The notes under the pieces were generated by a model, which saw only the letters and a list, made by a program, of their open reading frames with translations, was not told where the DNA came from and searched no databases. Position numbers and translations under genes: made by a program. Positions 11,686 through 24,070 of a stretch of 64,000 bases of DNA are shown one piece after another. Source of the DNA: Anticarsia gemmatalis (taxonomy: Eukaryota; Arthropoda; Insecta; Lepidoptera; Erebidae); the NCBI RefSeq assembly GCF_050436995.1, contig NC_134745.1, positions 13,764,001 to 13,828,000 on the forward strand, written 5' to 3'. Every line of letters starts with the position of its first letter. The stretch's first letter is position 1.

Positions 11686-14020
11686 CCTACTTAAAAATCC
11701 TGTATTTTTAATTATTTGAAGGACGAATTGGGACTAAATGTCAAACAGGTAAAAGTTGAAAATAGGTGTCAATACTGTATTTACGTAACATACAGTGAGA
11801 TAGGTATGGTCCACAACTATGTAGCTTTGGAGTCGAGGATTTATCCAGATTGTAATGAATACTGCTGTGTCTTTCCAAAATAAAGTCATACCTACATTAG
11901 ATAGGCCACCGTCAACTGCATGGCCCTGCAGGTCACTAATGTTCTAAATTCTGAGTTTTGACCTCTGACAGCTGACAATCTGCGTACATGACTTTTTACT
12001 ACTCTTTAGTAACTTGTTGGACTATAGTTCATTTATTTATAACTGTATCTAATACCCATTTACCTACTATCAAGTTATAGCTTAGGATATTTACTTAAGT
12101 AGGTACCTATGTGATTTCAAGGGCACACAGTATAGAAACAGCAGTTATTAGGACAGTCAATGGCTTTTGACCGAATTAATAGATTCGAACTTTAAACACA
12201 AGGTCGACTTGTGCCTACACTAGTTCTAACCACATGTACCCACTTATACAAGGTTTTACAATCGGTTTCGAGAAAAATACCAGTTGTTCATATCATTTAA
12301 AGTGCCTCATCAATTAACACGGGTCGATCGAAATCACGTGCGATTCATTTGTATGGTTACAAATTTATATGAAGCATTTTCCTTACGTACCTATACAGGA
12401 ATAAATATAAAGTTAGTTGGTAGGTAAATGATATACTATACCTTTATCAAGTTCAAGTACAGGAAAAATAAAAAGTAATAGCTATTGATGTAATTATTTA
12501 TATTAAGATAAATAAAAAGGTGTGATTTTATCTATGCAGGTACCTATCTAAATAAGTAAAGTATCTAAGATTCTCAGATTTTGATATCATCAAATTACGA
12601 TTAAAAATGTTTAGGTGGGTGCATTAAAAGTAAGTACTATACTATCTGATAAATCTTGAATAGAGTAGGTACCTTTTATAAGATTACTAAATCTACAAGG
12701 TCCACAACCTGCACTTGACCAACGGATGGACACATTGGACATTCATGGTCCATTGTACCTCAGTACAGACCACGCTTAGATACCTATAATGCGCACTCGA
12801 ATTAAGCCGGGATTTAGCACAGTCACATGCAGTTACCTACCGTTCCTAAATAAAAAAAGGAGGAAAATAAAACAGACTGTTGTAAAAATAAATTTATTAA
12901 AAAGCTAAGTAACATACAAATAAAATAACTATAAAAGCTATGCATTAAAGCTAAATAATTAGGCAATAACATATCTTTGACATCGAAAACTGTAGAAAAG
13001 GATACAATTTCTTTTCGTACATTGTACTCTACATTCTCCAAGTGGAACACGAATAAATCAAGTTTTCCTCAAAACTTAATAGAGCATGTTGTCTTTGGTC
13101 GGTACATTCGTAACAATGGTAGCTAGTTCTCAATTACAATTGATATATTAATGTAGTTTAGTTCCTATTTTATTAGGACAATAAATGAAAAACTCGAAGA
13201 TAATAAAAGCGAATTGACAATGTTATATTCAAATAAATTTAAAAAAAAATGAGAAGTAGAAACATAAGCATTCTGCAAACGTATCTTTATTGGTATTATA
13301 TAGGTAGGTACGACCTGCAGACCTGCATTTTCACCTATGTAAATATTTCTTTAATAACACCTGGTGTATGGTTATGAAGCTGCCAGTGCAAGATTTGTAA
13401 CAAATCGTTTTACCTAATAACAAACATATTATTATTATTATTTGCATCAATGCCAGCGAAAATCAAAAAGATCACACATTTTTGCAATGGTTACACTGCT
13501 ATTAGCCATACCCACTTAACTTGGGATTATAATATTGCAAATGCAAGATGAACACGAATAAAACCCGGAAAAGTCAAAGGACTACTGTACATAGATAAAT
13601 GATCATAATATTTACTTACGAAATATAAATATAACAAATTAAAAACAATTCTTTTATTCTAGCTTTAATTCAATTTCAATCAACAATGTAGACACAAATT
13701 AATGAAGACGTATCTATCTAATTTATTGCGACATCGTAATTAATGATTCATAGTTCAAACTAGGACGTTATGTTATCTATTTACATTCACACAGACATAC
13801 ATAGGCGCTACTTAATAGTGCAGTCTAGTCTATGCATATTAAGTATATCAACACTCAGTTTATTGAGTGTTTGTACTGATCAATAACATAGAAATGTTTG
13901 TAATAGACCTTGATAACAATAAAACGTAATGCATTGGAGTAATTTAGGACCATTACTGGAACTTAGTGCCGTGCAGACCAACCTTAAGAATAAGAATCTA
14001 ATCTTCTTCTTGTCTTCTTG
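11686..14020. other. Gene-free AT-rich intergenic stretch
   Basis: No coding exon, RNA gene or clear transposon end was found. Frequent short TAGGTACCTA-like motifs are common background in moth genomes. Confidence 0.4.
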
Positions 14021-14260
14021 TCGTATGGTTAGTGGTCAACCTAGTGTCAAAGTTGTTAAAGCCGCCCGAAGGCCTTTGATGTGGCTTAACGATTGTTATC
14101 GTAGCAGATAACAACCGGGACCGACTTTTAACGTGCCCTCCGAAGCACGCCCAGTTGAAATACCACTATGCGGTCACCCATCTATGGAGTGACCGCGCCA
14201 ATTGCTTAACCCACAGATCGTTAACCGACCGGTGAGCGCAACTGGCTATGGGCGCCTCAA
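14021..14260 (+). repeat. Interspersed repeat, family C (longest copy)
   Basis: About 240 bp beginning TCGTATGGTTAGTGGTCAAC, then CTAGTGTCAAAGTTGTT, AAGCCGCCCGAAGGC, GATAACAACCGGG, CACCCATCTATGGA and a terminal GGTGAGCGCAACTGGC. The same blocks in the same order lie on the minus strand at 43161-43343, and the second half at 9763-9905. No coding capacity; no tRNA-like head recognised. Confidence 0.7.
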
Positions 14261-15320
14261 ATGAATCAACGTAAACCAACTATTGTTTTCAAACAAAAAC
14301 TCTGTTACTATGATATCTTCAGCATAGTGTCAGCTTAAAGTGCTGCCTCCTGCTAGCACTGCTGGTAAAGATCAGTGGCAACTGAAGGTAGGTAGTCCTT
14401 AAATAGCTATTCTAAACCAACCAGAACACACCATTTGCTGTATGATTGAATAAGTTTATCTATATAACTAATTGCGTCGTGATTTATTTGTTAATGGACG
14501 ACTAACGCGGAATAAAATTCTTCCATCGGTGATGAATCTTAACGTCAGAAGATACGATCATCATTCTTAACATAGATTTCAAAATAAATAATTTATAATC
14601 AATATAAAATCAAATGTCTATGAAGTTTGTACCCAAGTCGGTGTGTGAATGAATAATCGTGTTAAGAATTCTCCAAAAGCTTTGCTGGTGAAATCATTTT
14701 AACTGAGCTGCCAGTATACGATTAGGCGTTTCTAAAAGTATCTTTATAGGCAATTCGATATTCGATAGTAACCTTTTAGAGTATAAATACGAAGGTCAAT
14801 CACCCATAGCCATGAGGTCTTGCGTAAAACAATCATACTGCGGAAAATAAAGGTGACTAAAGGGTCAATATGGCCGCGAGCGGTTAACTTGAACGCACAC
14901 TAACTTTTTCATAAGACTACAAGAAAAGTGCTTAATCCAAGCTTCCATAGATTACTGCGTATCAAGAAGGATGCAGGTCAATCACCCTTTAAACATAAAC
15001 AATATTTTTTTCTCTCTTACGTAGACTACAAAGAATGAGAGCGCGTGTTTATTTTTGCACCTTACGTCTTATCATCGTCATCACTGGGATATCCCAATGC
15101 ATTGATAGCGCGAGATAATTTTATTTATTGGGTGTTGCGTTAAAGTAAAACCTTTAATGTACGTACTTCAATCAGGTTAACTAGGTACCAACTACTATCG
15201 TTCAAATATGGCAAAAGTATTTTCGCAGTCTCTTATCTCATATTTCGTAAATACATTAGTGGTATCCACCTGAGATTAGATTGCGTATTCATTTATAACA
15301 GTAAAAGCCTCGATAAGAAA
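14261..15320. other. Gene-free intergenic stretch
   Basis: AT-rich DNA between a family C repeat and the foldback element; nothing recognised. Confidence 0.4.
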
Positions 15321-15814
15321 TATATATGTTACTGTAAAAGCCCGAACTGTGGTAAATCCTAAGATTTTCCGGTAAAACCTAAGATTTACCAACTCTCAAT
15401 GGTAAAAGTCCGAACAAGCCAGAGTTTAAAAACTACGTTACGATATATAAAAAAATCCTCCTTCATAACTATGTTTATAACTATTTCACGGTATAATTAT
15501 ATACTGTGACATAGTTATAAAGAAGGAGTTTTGGGCATAGCGACATGGGTAGGTTAGGTTAGAAGGCTAAGGAGGGAGCGAGCGAAGCGAAGCTCCCACC
15601 TTAGCCTTCGTGGTTATTTTTTTTTAACCACACAGAAGGAGGAGCCCCGCGAAGCGGGGCTCCGGCGACATCTCGATATCATCAAGTGAATATAGGTAAA
15701 AGTTCGAAATAAAAGCATTGTTCGGACTTTTACCATTGCGAGTTGGTAAATCTTAGGTTATACCGGAAAATCTTAGGATTTACCACCGTTCGGGCTTTTA
15801 CAGTAACATATATA
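15321..15814. mobile_element. Foldback transposon-like element with ~90-bp terminal inverted repeats
   Basis: The ends are near-perfect inverted repeats: 15321-15413 reads TATATATGTTACTGTAAAAG then CCCGAAC and a run of TAAGATTTACC-like units, and 15723-15814 is its reverse complement with few mismatches. Between them are four smaller hairpins: CTCCTTCATAACTATG (15458-15473) with 15510-15528; AAGGCTAAGG (15563-15572) with CCTTAGCCTT (15599-15608), enclosing GGGAGC/GCTCCC; TGGTTA/TAACCA (15611-15630); and GGAGCCCCGC-GAA-GCGGGGCTCC (15641-15663). No open frame encodes a transposase. Class unknown; a non-autonomous foldback element is the best description. Confidence 0.75.
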
Positions 15815-17693
15815 ACACTATAGGTACATTCAATAATATTTAATAAAATTTCGCAGGGCTTGGTCAATATTTTGACCTATGTGACGAATTTCAAATGGCG
15901 GGTCAACATTTTCCCCCACTTTTTGTCCATGACTCATAGAGCACAGAGGTGAGTACCTTAATAAGTATTGCGATTGGAAAGGCGATTACAATCGCTTAAG
16001 GCAACGCTCTACGTCACGTGGTATGACTAATTGAAACCTGCGGACTGATTATTAAAATCGTGTTTATTATGTAGATATCTGCTACTTTAATGTCTTATGG
16101 TGGATATTTTTATGACGCAAACTTTAAGTACTTAATTTTGATAAAAAATTAACAGATATCCGCGAATTCCGTGTATTTACTTGATTATTTAGGTGTTTGT
16201 AAAGGTATAAGATTTTATTTTAACAATTACATAAATTTTTCGTAATCTATAGCCACAGTTCCACTTTTGGGCAAACACCGCTCCCATCAGAGCTAAAATG
16301 TATGCTTGATGGAAATATGATGCTGATAATTTTATTCATGCAAGATGCATGATAAATCTAATTATTTTCAACAATGTTATTAGATGGAAACATGTTTGTA
16401 AATGTCATTTCAAATTGCATAGATAAAGTTTAATTTGTTTGCTGTAACTTCATATGCGTGAGAAGGTACAGTAAACACATGAAATCAAAATAAAATTTAT
16501 TGACAAACATTGATAGAGCACAAACTTAGACAGGTACTTTAACTCACGTATTTTACACATCAAATATTCATGCATAATGTTACGTACAAATTCCTTGATA
16601 GAAGCTATAGTCAGTCACGATCTACTATAACGACCGTAATAACTACTGAAAAAGTAAAAGAAATCAGTTATTTCAAATAATAAATAAGTATTCCTGATAA
16701 GCACTTTACTGACACCAGAAGGTTTGTGTAAAGGAAATACTCTGTCCCTAACTATAAATAGAAAATGATGTCATTAAATAAACATAACTGGCACACCAAG
16801 ATACTTATAATCGGACCGGAACTTGCACTTAATAACGTCGAGGTCCGACGTCTGTCAGTCAGTGGCTCAGTGCAATAAAGACACACTACATTCAATGAGA
16901 GCGATTTGGAAACCAAGTTATGACACATCGCAAGGTCGTGAAACCCTACGTCCATTTGTGGGTGAATGTGGTTTCAATTACGTAAACTATTCTTTGAAAT
17001 ATAATGTCTGTAGTTGCTAAGTTTATAAAATAATATACCGAGTTTACTAAGGATTATAGCTCTTTATTTTTACTTTGGAAATTATGCTGTCGTATTTTTA
17101 CCGCCTTGCAATAATATGCACCTGTGGCAAATTAAGTCATTGGAGTATCAGGAATAAACCTTTGACAGGTTTTATCATTTATCTATAAAGATTTGACTTG
17201 TTTTGTTTGAATACAGTAGCTAAATATCTAACGTTATCAACCGATCGTATTTAGAGCAAATAGTAAAAATCTTTAGATAGTCTTTAGGCACTTTATGCCC
17301 AGAATTCTAATACTTATCTATGATTATATTGGGTGCAAACAATACAAAATCTAGGGCTAAATTTCTACTGACAAATTGTGTCCATCGAAAGTTCATTTTC
17401 AAATCCGATTTCCGTAGCATTTATCTACTTCTTTACTTAGGCTTTATTCGTGACTTCGCAAATTACAATTTGCACGCAAATGTCAAAACTAAACGCTTTT
17501 CAGAAAGAAAAAATTGTTTCATATAATATTGTCGTTGAATAGGCATAGGCACTGCACTTATATGGAAGTCAATATGATTGATCTACTCAAGTAGTATTGT
17601 ATTGTAATTTGCTTGCTAGTAAAGAATAAAAATACACTGCACAATAATCTGCTGGCTTCGATCAATCAAGAAATAAGTACCTATTTAGTTAAT
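15815..17693. other. Gene-free intergenic stretch
   Basis: No gene, RNA or repeat boundary was recognised in this AT-rich stretch. Confidence 0.4.
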
Positions 17694-18737
17694 AAAGGAC
17701 TATGGGCGGAATCGTCCCCACCCATCAACAAAAATGAAATGTAGCTCAATTGATATATCTTGGCAAGATGATATTTTTATACTATGGCGACATTGCCCAA
17801 ATGCATGGGGTTCTCATAGTATCTTACGTTTAAACAAATATCTCGTTAACGTATTATTGACGACTAATTCCAAAATACATGCTTATTTATTTATTAATTA
17901 GTGCACAGCGGCGGACGCCGCATGCACATAAAGATAGCTGGGTACAAAATAACCCCCTCCCCCCGCTCTCCAACCCACGATTTTAGATCTGATCAGATTT
18001 TAATCTGCCAGCGCATCTGTTAGACAGCATTATAATTGACGAGTAAAAATAATTATTGAAATATGAAATCAATAACATGTATTAACCATATAATTGAAAT
18101 GATATAAGTATATACATATGAGTGCCTCTGTGGCGCGGTCGGTAGTATATGCGACTGCGGTGCGAGAGGTCTCGGGTTCGAATCCTGGGTCGGGCCAAAC
18201 AGTCTTTTCTGAGATTTTCTGTTAAGAATTTCCTAGAGATTGCCCGGAGTTAGGAAGTTGAGGTCGAAGACCTCCGTGCCTCGGAGAGCACGTAAAGCCG
18301 TCGGTCCTGCGCCTGACCTCTCACTAGTCGTGTCGGTTATCCATCCCACCAAACTATGAGAGTGATGGAATAGAGAGTGTACCTGTGTATTGTGCACACA
18401 CTTGGACACTATAAACAAAGTCCGGCACAGATGGCCAGTTTCAATGAAACTGACCGCCGTACTTAGCCGTATATCGGCTAGGAGGACATTATTATACATA
18501 TGAGTTAGTACTGTAATATAACAATAATGTTAAAATAACTTACAAATGTATAATAAAAATATACGTTAAATAATAATTAAGTACAAATTGTTTTTTTTTT
18601 AAATATATATTCCCACTGATTTATCAAAAACAAAGGATTTTAATTAAATAGGGGGCACTTTATGAACCCGTTGGTATCAGTTCCATGTTTGTTGGTAGGT
18701 GGGGACGGAGCCCATACATTTTTGCCCATAGTCCTTT
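17694..18737. mobile_element. Non-autonomous DNA transposon (~1.04 kb) interrupted by a SINE
   Basis: The left end AAAGGACTATGGGC (17694-17707) is inverted exactly at the right end (18724-18737). The similarity continues inward with small indels: left CGTCCCCACCCATCAAC, right (complement) CCGTCCCCACCTACCAAC. The element encodes nothing and contains the SINE at 18124-18493. No clear target duplication was seen, so the superfamily is open. Confidence 0.65.
18124..18493 (+). mobile_element. tRNA-derived SINE, family A (copy with 13-bp target duplication)
   Basis: It starts with a tRNA-like head (GCCTCTGTGGCGCGGTCGGT; B box GGGTTCGAATCC at about 18174-18185), then a tRNA-unrelated body (AGTTAGGAAGTTGAGGTCG, GCCTCGGAGAGCACGTAAAG), and ends GGAGGACATTAT. 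It is flanked by a perfect 13-bp duplication TATACATATGAGT (18111-18123 and 18494-18506), the mark of LINE-assisted insertion. A second copy is at 43631-43912. It sits inside the 1.04-kb element and so is younger than it. Confidence 0.88.
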
Positions 18738-21700
18738 TCGGTGAATAATGGAGTAAGTATATCGATGCAAAATCTATCAAGGAAACAACAATCTATATAT
18801 TCTCGGATACCAAAATATTTCATCACGTGAATATTGTAGCTATAATTTGAATCAGAAACATGTTGAAACAGCTTTTTTCATAAAATAAACAAGAACAGAA
18901 CAAACGGTGTCCACGTTATGCCCTTGTGTGCCACGTGACGTCTCGAATAACATTCTTAAGTCCAAGAATAGAAACTAATGTCTTTAGAGGTCGTATTTAA
19001 CTAAAAATAATTGAAGGTTCAAAGTTCACCACTTTTAGTGATAATCTAACTGAAAACCCACAATTGGCAAAGATAACGCTAACACGGATTTTTTCTTATT
19101 ATCATACCGGAAATAGCGTCAATAGTGAGATAATGGAAATAATGTGTCGCCGTAACACGAAACAAAGTGGAATTTGATTAAATCCCTTGATTTAATTTGT
19201 GACAATCCTTGGTTTTTAGCATCTACCTACCTAGCAACCTATTATTCCTTTGAATCTATTTGCTAAAATTCGAAGCGACATTTCCCCTGTTGGTAATTTC
19301 AAACCAAGAAAAAAAATTCATAGCATGTAAAGACAAAAGATACCATAACATTCTAGTTTTCTTCATTCCTGCGACATAATGACGTCACAAAGCACATTCT
19401 CGTTCTGTTTACATTTGTAATATGTAAACATATTTGTCTATGCTGTCCTAGATTGTGGGCGGCTGATCGACTCAAGTTCCTGTGCCGTTAATGACTCAAG
19501 CGGCCATTATCAATGAACCGCTAATGTCAGTCGCAAGGCTTCACTCTACAGCCAATTAGTAATGTGTAATACGGGAGCACACGTGCATATGAAGTGTATA
19601 TATGCGCCTATGAGTATATAACATACTTGTATGCTTTGTTTGAGCCTATGATATACTGTATGACACTGTACATCGTACACAATAGGCAGTAGGGACGGTC
19701 TGATTTGATGTAGAATCTTTGTCGTTCTGTTCTTTTTTTAATATTTGTTCTATTGATATTCTGGGCTGTAATGTTGACTTAATGACTTTTTAAATGCGGT
19801 TTGATAGCCAAGACCGGTTTCAACGAGATTGAAATGCACTTTTTGGTACCTACCTATTGGGCATTTTCCATAAATATTTATGTGACCTCTACAGAAACAA
19901 ATTACTTAATCAACCAAAAATCTTGAGTTTCGTTTTTCTGTCACGTTTCTACGTTGATTGTAATTTGGAGTGGTTTCCCATCCGTAGAAATAAACATGTA
20001 TCATAGAATTCTTGGTATGGTACTAATCAAAATATCCTATCCTTAAATAGGTACCTATCTATGTATGTAAATAGGTACATTAATACCTATCTGTTATTTT
20101 TTATTCCTTTTTTTTATTTTTTCTTTATCTTAATCCAAATTGAACACGTGTCTCATAAAAACATAGTAATAACGTATATAGAGAAAAACTCGCTTTAATA
20201 TTACACTTCCTTCATATAAAGAGAAAACATAAAAATAAGTCTTTAATAAAGCCGTTTGGTGTTTCGTAATTATGTTACGTGTTTTCCCATCCGTCCGGAT
20301 CAGGTCACGGTCTACTTAGTAAGTATCATTCTCATATTGGTACCTACTCAACAGCTGTTGTATAATAACTTCAATTATTCTACACGATATTCAACTTACG
20401 AACAATACACTGCATTTCAATTTCAAATAATATAAAACTTGGCCATTGGCTGAATGTAAGTTTACTATCATAGTCTAAAAAAATAAAAAAAGTTACGTCT
20501 AGGTATAATCTGAACAAACTTTTTTAAATGGAGCATTGACTTACACTTGGCGATACTTTCAAACGACCATGGAATTAGCTACACGGGTATGTCTCAAAAA
20601 AGTCAACAATGGAAGTCTAATTCTGTATATTAGCTAAATCTCCTTAATCCAAAGTGCAGTTTCACTTCAAAGCATGATTATTTCGGGACGTTAAATTCCG
20701 CATAAACATTTTATCGCGCGAAACGTTCACGATTACGTCAACGACAAAATTGTTCGCCGAAAACGCTGAAGTTAATTCTCACACCTAATTGATGAAGCAC
20801 ACACTAGGCGGTTTCCATTGTTTCTGTCAATAAAACTTACTGACAATATGGCAACAACGGACTTCCAGTTGAAATGTTATTCTAACACAGTTTAATGGAG
20901 TTGTTTTCAATGACGTTAAGCGGTTTTAATATTACATTACGTATTACTGGATATCACTTAGCCTCATTAGTCATTCGTAAAGATAAAACGTCACCAAATA
21001 ATATTTAACAACAAATAAACATATACGAAATATTCCATTACTGTTTATTTTACCAGTTTATACTAACTATAAGTTAAGTGAATTGAAAATAGGCATCATG
21101 AAAAAAAAGCGCTAATACAGTACTCAGTTTTTTATTATGATGTTATTCGCCTAAATATAACACGAAAGATCTCATCACATTATATACAAAATAAAGCATG
21201 ATTAACTTCTAATAAGTTACTAAGAATTAGGGAATAAAAAAATATGACAGCCATAAAACAATCACAAAATTCAGGGAGTTCTGACATCTTATGTTCTGGA
21301 CTATTACCATTTAACATAACCGTATAGAGTTGGAAGTAAAACATTACAAATAGGAAGATAACATGACATTCATATCTAGGTGTGTCTCAATAAAAACCAC
21401 GTCATCTATGTAAAATTATGTGTTAATTACGAATTCAATGTTCTAGTCTAGAATACAGTTAGGTGCTACTATCATATCGTGTCTATTACTAGTTTTGGAT
21501 ATATTATATTATTGCTTCGCCTCATAAATACTGGTTTAGTAAAGCAATTATGAAATATCGTGCCAGTTCAAGGGTGTATGACTAACTTACTTTATATACA
21601 ACAAATTTCGTGTTTACACTAAAAATATTATCCGAACATAAGACTTCAGTCGACTACCGCTAACACTAACGTTATATATAAAAATATATATTATAGATAT

Positions 21701-21844
21701 TGCATTGGTTATTTACAAAGATATAAAAACTTTCTATCAATCAACGATATCCATCCATTGTTCATTAATCGCATGATATGAGCGAACATGAGTAAAGGCA
21801 TTAACTTGATAAAATTGAGGAATTTCGCTAATGTGGATTAAAAT
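18738..21844. other. Gene-free stretch downstream of TMEM63
   Basis: AT-rich DNA without recognised genes or elements. The last 700-800 bp before 21845 are probably the TMEM63 3' UTR; complementary poly(A) signals (TTTATT on the plus strand) occur at 21131-21136 and 21044-21049. Confidence 0.4.
21131..21136 (-). terminator. Candidate poly(A) signal of TMEM63
   Basis: TTTATT on the plus strand (AATAAA on the minus strand) about 710 nt after the stop codon; another at 21044-21049. Which is used cannot be told from sequence. Confidence 0.3.
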
Positions 21845-24070
21845 TTATATATTAATAGGATCTGGACTATAAGAATGGGTTGTCACAGGTGACGAAGCCC
21901 CGTAGTCCGGGGTCGTAGGCGTCGTACTAGGAGGGGAATCCATGGGCTTCGTCAGAGCCGGCGCCACGTATTCCGGGAACCTAACACTGGACTCCTCCTG
22001 CAGAGGAGCCGGAGGGGTACAGCTCGGGAATGGACTTAGCAGTAGGAACGTTCCAAACGCGACTATGGAGGCCATGATCAAGACTATTGTCCTCGATTCG
22101 AAACCTGCTCGTAACCCAGCCCACGCAGCCATGTTGATAAGCAAGAGTAGCACTGATACTCGTACCAGTCTCACGGCCGTCGAATGTATCCTCCCACCGC
22201 CGACGCCGCTCATGTCGCACGGACCATACGCGAAAAACAGATTGTGTTTATCGCCTACGTGTTTGAACATCATATAGATCAAACCGAACGGTGCAATCAG
22301 CGGACACGCGAGACTGTACACCATTGTAATAGAGAAAATTGCTATGCTCCATGCGTAGTGCACTCCGAACGGAAACTCGTACAGAATAGCCTTCTTAACG
22401 TAACTCTTTTCCGCTTTAGATTTAGACTGCAGTAAGTACCAAACATAGAGGAATAGTTCAGGGAAGCGAATTAATTCCAGCGCAGTACCAATGAAGCCCG
22501 AGGTGATTACGTAATTAACGAAGAATGCGCCCTTGTCAGGCAAGAACACGCAATCCCAGCGCATGGTGTCATTTTCGTGGTGAATTGTCCACGTGACAAA
22601 AGCTTCAGCACTGGCTAGACCCAGAGATGGTAAGATTAGAGTCATTAACAACAAGAAGGATACAGTTTTAGTCATAATAGAGTAATTTTGTTGAGACTTA
22701 GTCCAATGGGAGAGAAATTTATCTGAGAATGACACAATGGCAGGCATCACTGCAGCCATGGTCCACAAGAGTAGAGTGGGTAGAAATTCAAAGATGACGC
22801 TACTAACTTTACCCAAAGAATCTGGTTTAGCAATAGATGTACTTAAAAAGTTAACAACAATCGCTGGAGTAGTCAAAAAGAATAAAACAATAAATAAGAA
22901 AAAGTTGACAATAATAGCCTTAACATACCAAACACCAGGTTGTACACTTAAGTTTTCCCAAATTATATCAGAAGGGTTTGTTGCATGACTTAAAACCCAA
23001 CCACGATGTAAACTAAACTTGCTAATTACGTGTTCTGCCAGCTGGTATGATGGTAGTGTCAGGAATGCAATGCTGAGGGGATCATTCAAAACCATGGCCC
23101 GACATCTCTTTGCTTCATCTTTCAGCCTTTTCTCTTCATTAATGTAGAACTCCAAGGCATCAATTTCTGGTCCACACCAATTAGGCCTCACAGTGATACG
23201 TTTTCCAGTCTTTTTGAAGTAAGTATCAGTGTAAATAAGAGCTTCAGTCACCATTTCTCTCTTTTCCAGTACTTCATTCAGTTGATTGATGTTGTATGCC
23301 AGGCGCAGGTCAACTATTTGAATGTGAGGAAAATTGTGTGCAAAATAGGCTCTGATGGTTGCCTCATTTCTATCAGCCTTTGATATATTAGTGATCATAA
23401 CTGTACCTGTCATGGACGCTGGGACTGGTTTACGTCCGGTACACCTTCTCATGATCAAAACAGATATAGGGAGGAATGAGATACTGATCAGAGTATGGAC
23501 CCACAACCAATTTGATTTTCCATTGACATTGGACAGAGTGGTTCTACTGAACGTACTGGAATCAACGTTTAGATTCGTCCCTTGGAAGTTGATTGGTAAT
23601 ATTATACCAATAGATACAAGTGTCACAATAAACATTAGAGTTATTGCGTGTCTTTGGAAGGAGAGGTAGTGGACGGCGTCAGGGCCGCACTTGGCCAATA
23701 CCTGTTCGCGTGTCAGGCGGAACACGGCAGGCAGCCATGTGAAGAATCCCTCGTCGATGTTGAGCGCTTCGTCCGCGCTCCGTCTCCTGTTGACGAGCGC
23801 GTCGCCGTCGCCTCCTCGGTAGAACAAATTCGTCCACCGAGACTTGGTGCGCTGTACGAGCGCCATTCGCCCATAATTCCACGCAGTCCGCCGCAACACA
23901 GTGAATAATATGAGTAGACATAACCACGACACCAAGTTCAATATCAGAGTTTGGGGTATACCATTATAAGCTCCTGTTATTATCACATTTTGTGTAGTGT
24001 TCACTAACATACATCCCTCATCATCGGAGCCGTTCGCGGCAGAATACAATTTGTTTGTTAAACGAGTCAT
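21845..24070 (-). CDS. Tmem63: TMEM63 / CSC1-like osmosensitive cation channel
   Basis: A single open frame of 741 residues with a start at 24070 (CAAAATG context), close to the family length. It has the OSCA/TMEM63 layout: N-terminal membrane segments (about 38-60, 140-165 and 190-207), a cytosolic RNA-recognition-like domain (about 215-370, with TGTVMITNISKADRNEATIR and DPLSIAFLTLPSY), then a pore-bearing block of about seven or more membrane segments (385-690) with the family motifs NPSDIIWENL and YEFPFGVHYAWSIAIFSITM followed by SLACPLIAPFGLIYMMFKH. Members are mechanically gated or osmo-gated calcium-permeable channels of plasma or organelle membranes. The C-tail is Pro/Ser/Thr-rich. The coding region has no intron. 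It is divergent from Sfmbt (1.5 kb between starts). Confidence 0.94.
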   Translation of the reverse strand: MTRLTNKLYSAANGSDDEGCMLVNTTQNVIITGAYNGIPQTLILNLVSWLCLLILFTVLRRTAWNYGRMALVQRTKSRWTNLFYRGGDGDALVNRRRSADEALNIDEGFFTWLPAVFRLTREQVLAKCGPDAVHYLSFQRHAITLMFIVTLVSIGIILPINFQGTNLNVDSSTFSRTTLSNVNGKSNWLWVHTLISISFLPISVLIMRRCTGRKPVPASMTGTVMITNISKADRNEATIRAYFAHNFPHIQIVDLRLAYNINQLNEVLEKREMVTEALIYTDTYFKKTGKRITVRPNWCGPEIDALEFYINEEKRLKDEAKRCRAMVLNDPLSIAFLTLPSYQLAEHVISKFSLHRGWVLSHATNPSDIIWENLSVQPGVWYVKAIIVNFFLFIVLFFLTTPAIVVNFLSTSIAKPDSLGKVSSVIFEFLPTLLLWTMAAVMPAIVSFSDKFLSHWTKSQQNYSIMTKTVSFLLLMTLILPSLGLASAEAFVTWTIHHENDTMRWDCVFLPDKGAFFVNYVITSGFIGTALELIRFPELFLYVWYLLQSKSKAEKSYVKKAILYEFPFGVHYAWSIAIFSITMVYSLACPLIAPFGLIYMMFKHVGDKHNLFFAYGPCDMSGVGGGRIHSTAVRLVRVSVLLLLINMAAWAGLRAGFESRTIVLIMASIVAFGTFLLLSPFPSCTPPAPLQEESSVRFPEYVAPALTKPMDSPPSTTPTTPDYGASSPVTTHSYSPDPINI

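Noticed and set aside
11221..11719. 132-codon open frame
   Set aside because: It runs across a SINE scrap and the hAT MITE, so it is repeat sequence and not a gene.
18124..18199. A tRNA gene
   Set aside because: Boxes A and B are present but the cloverleaf stems do not close, and the same body and end recur at 43631; it is a SINE head.
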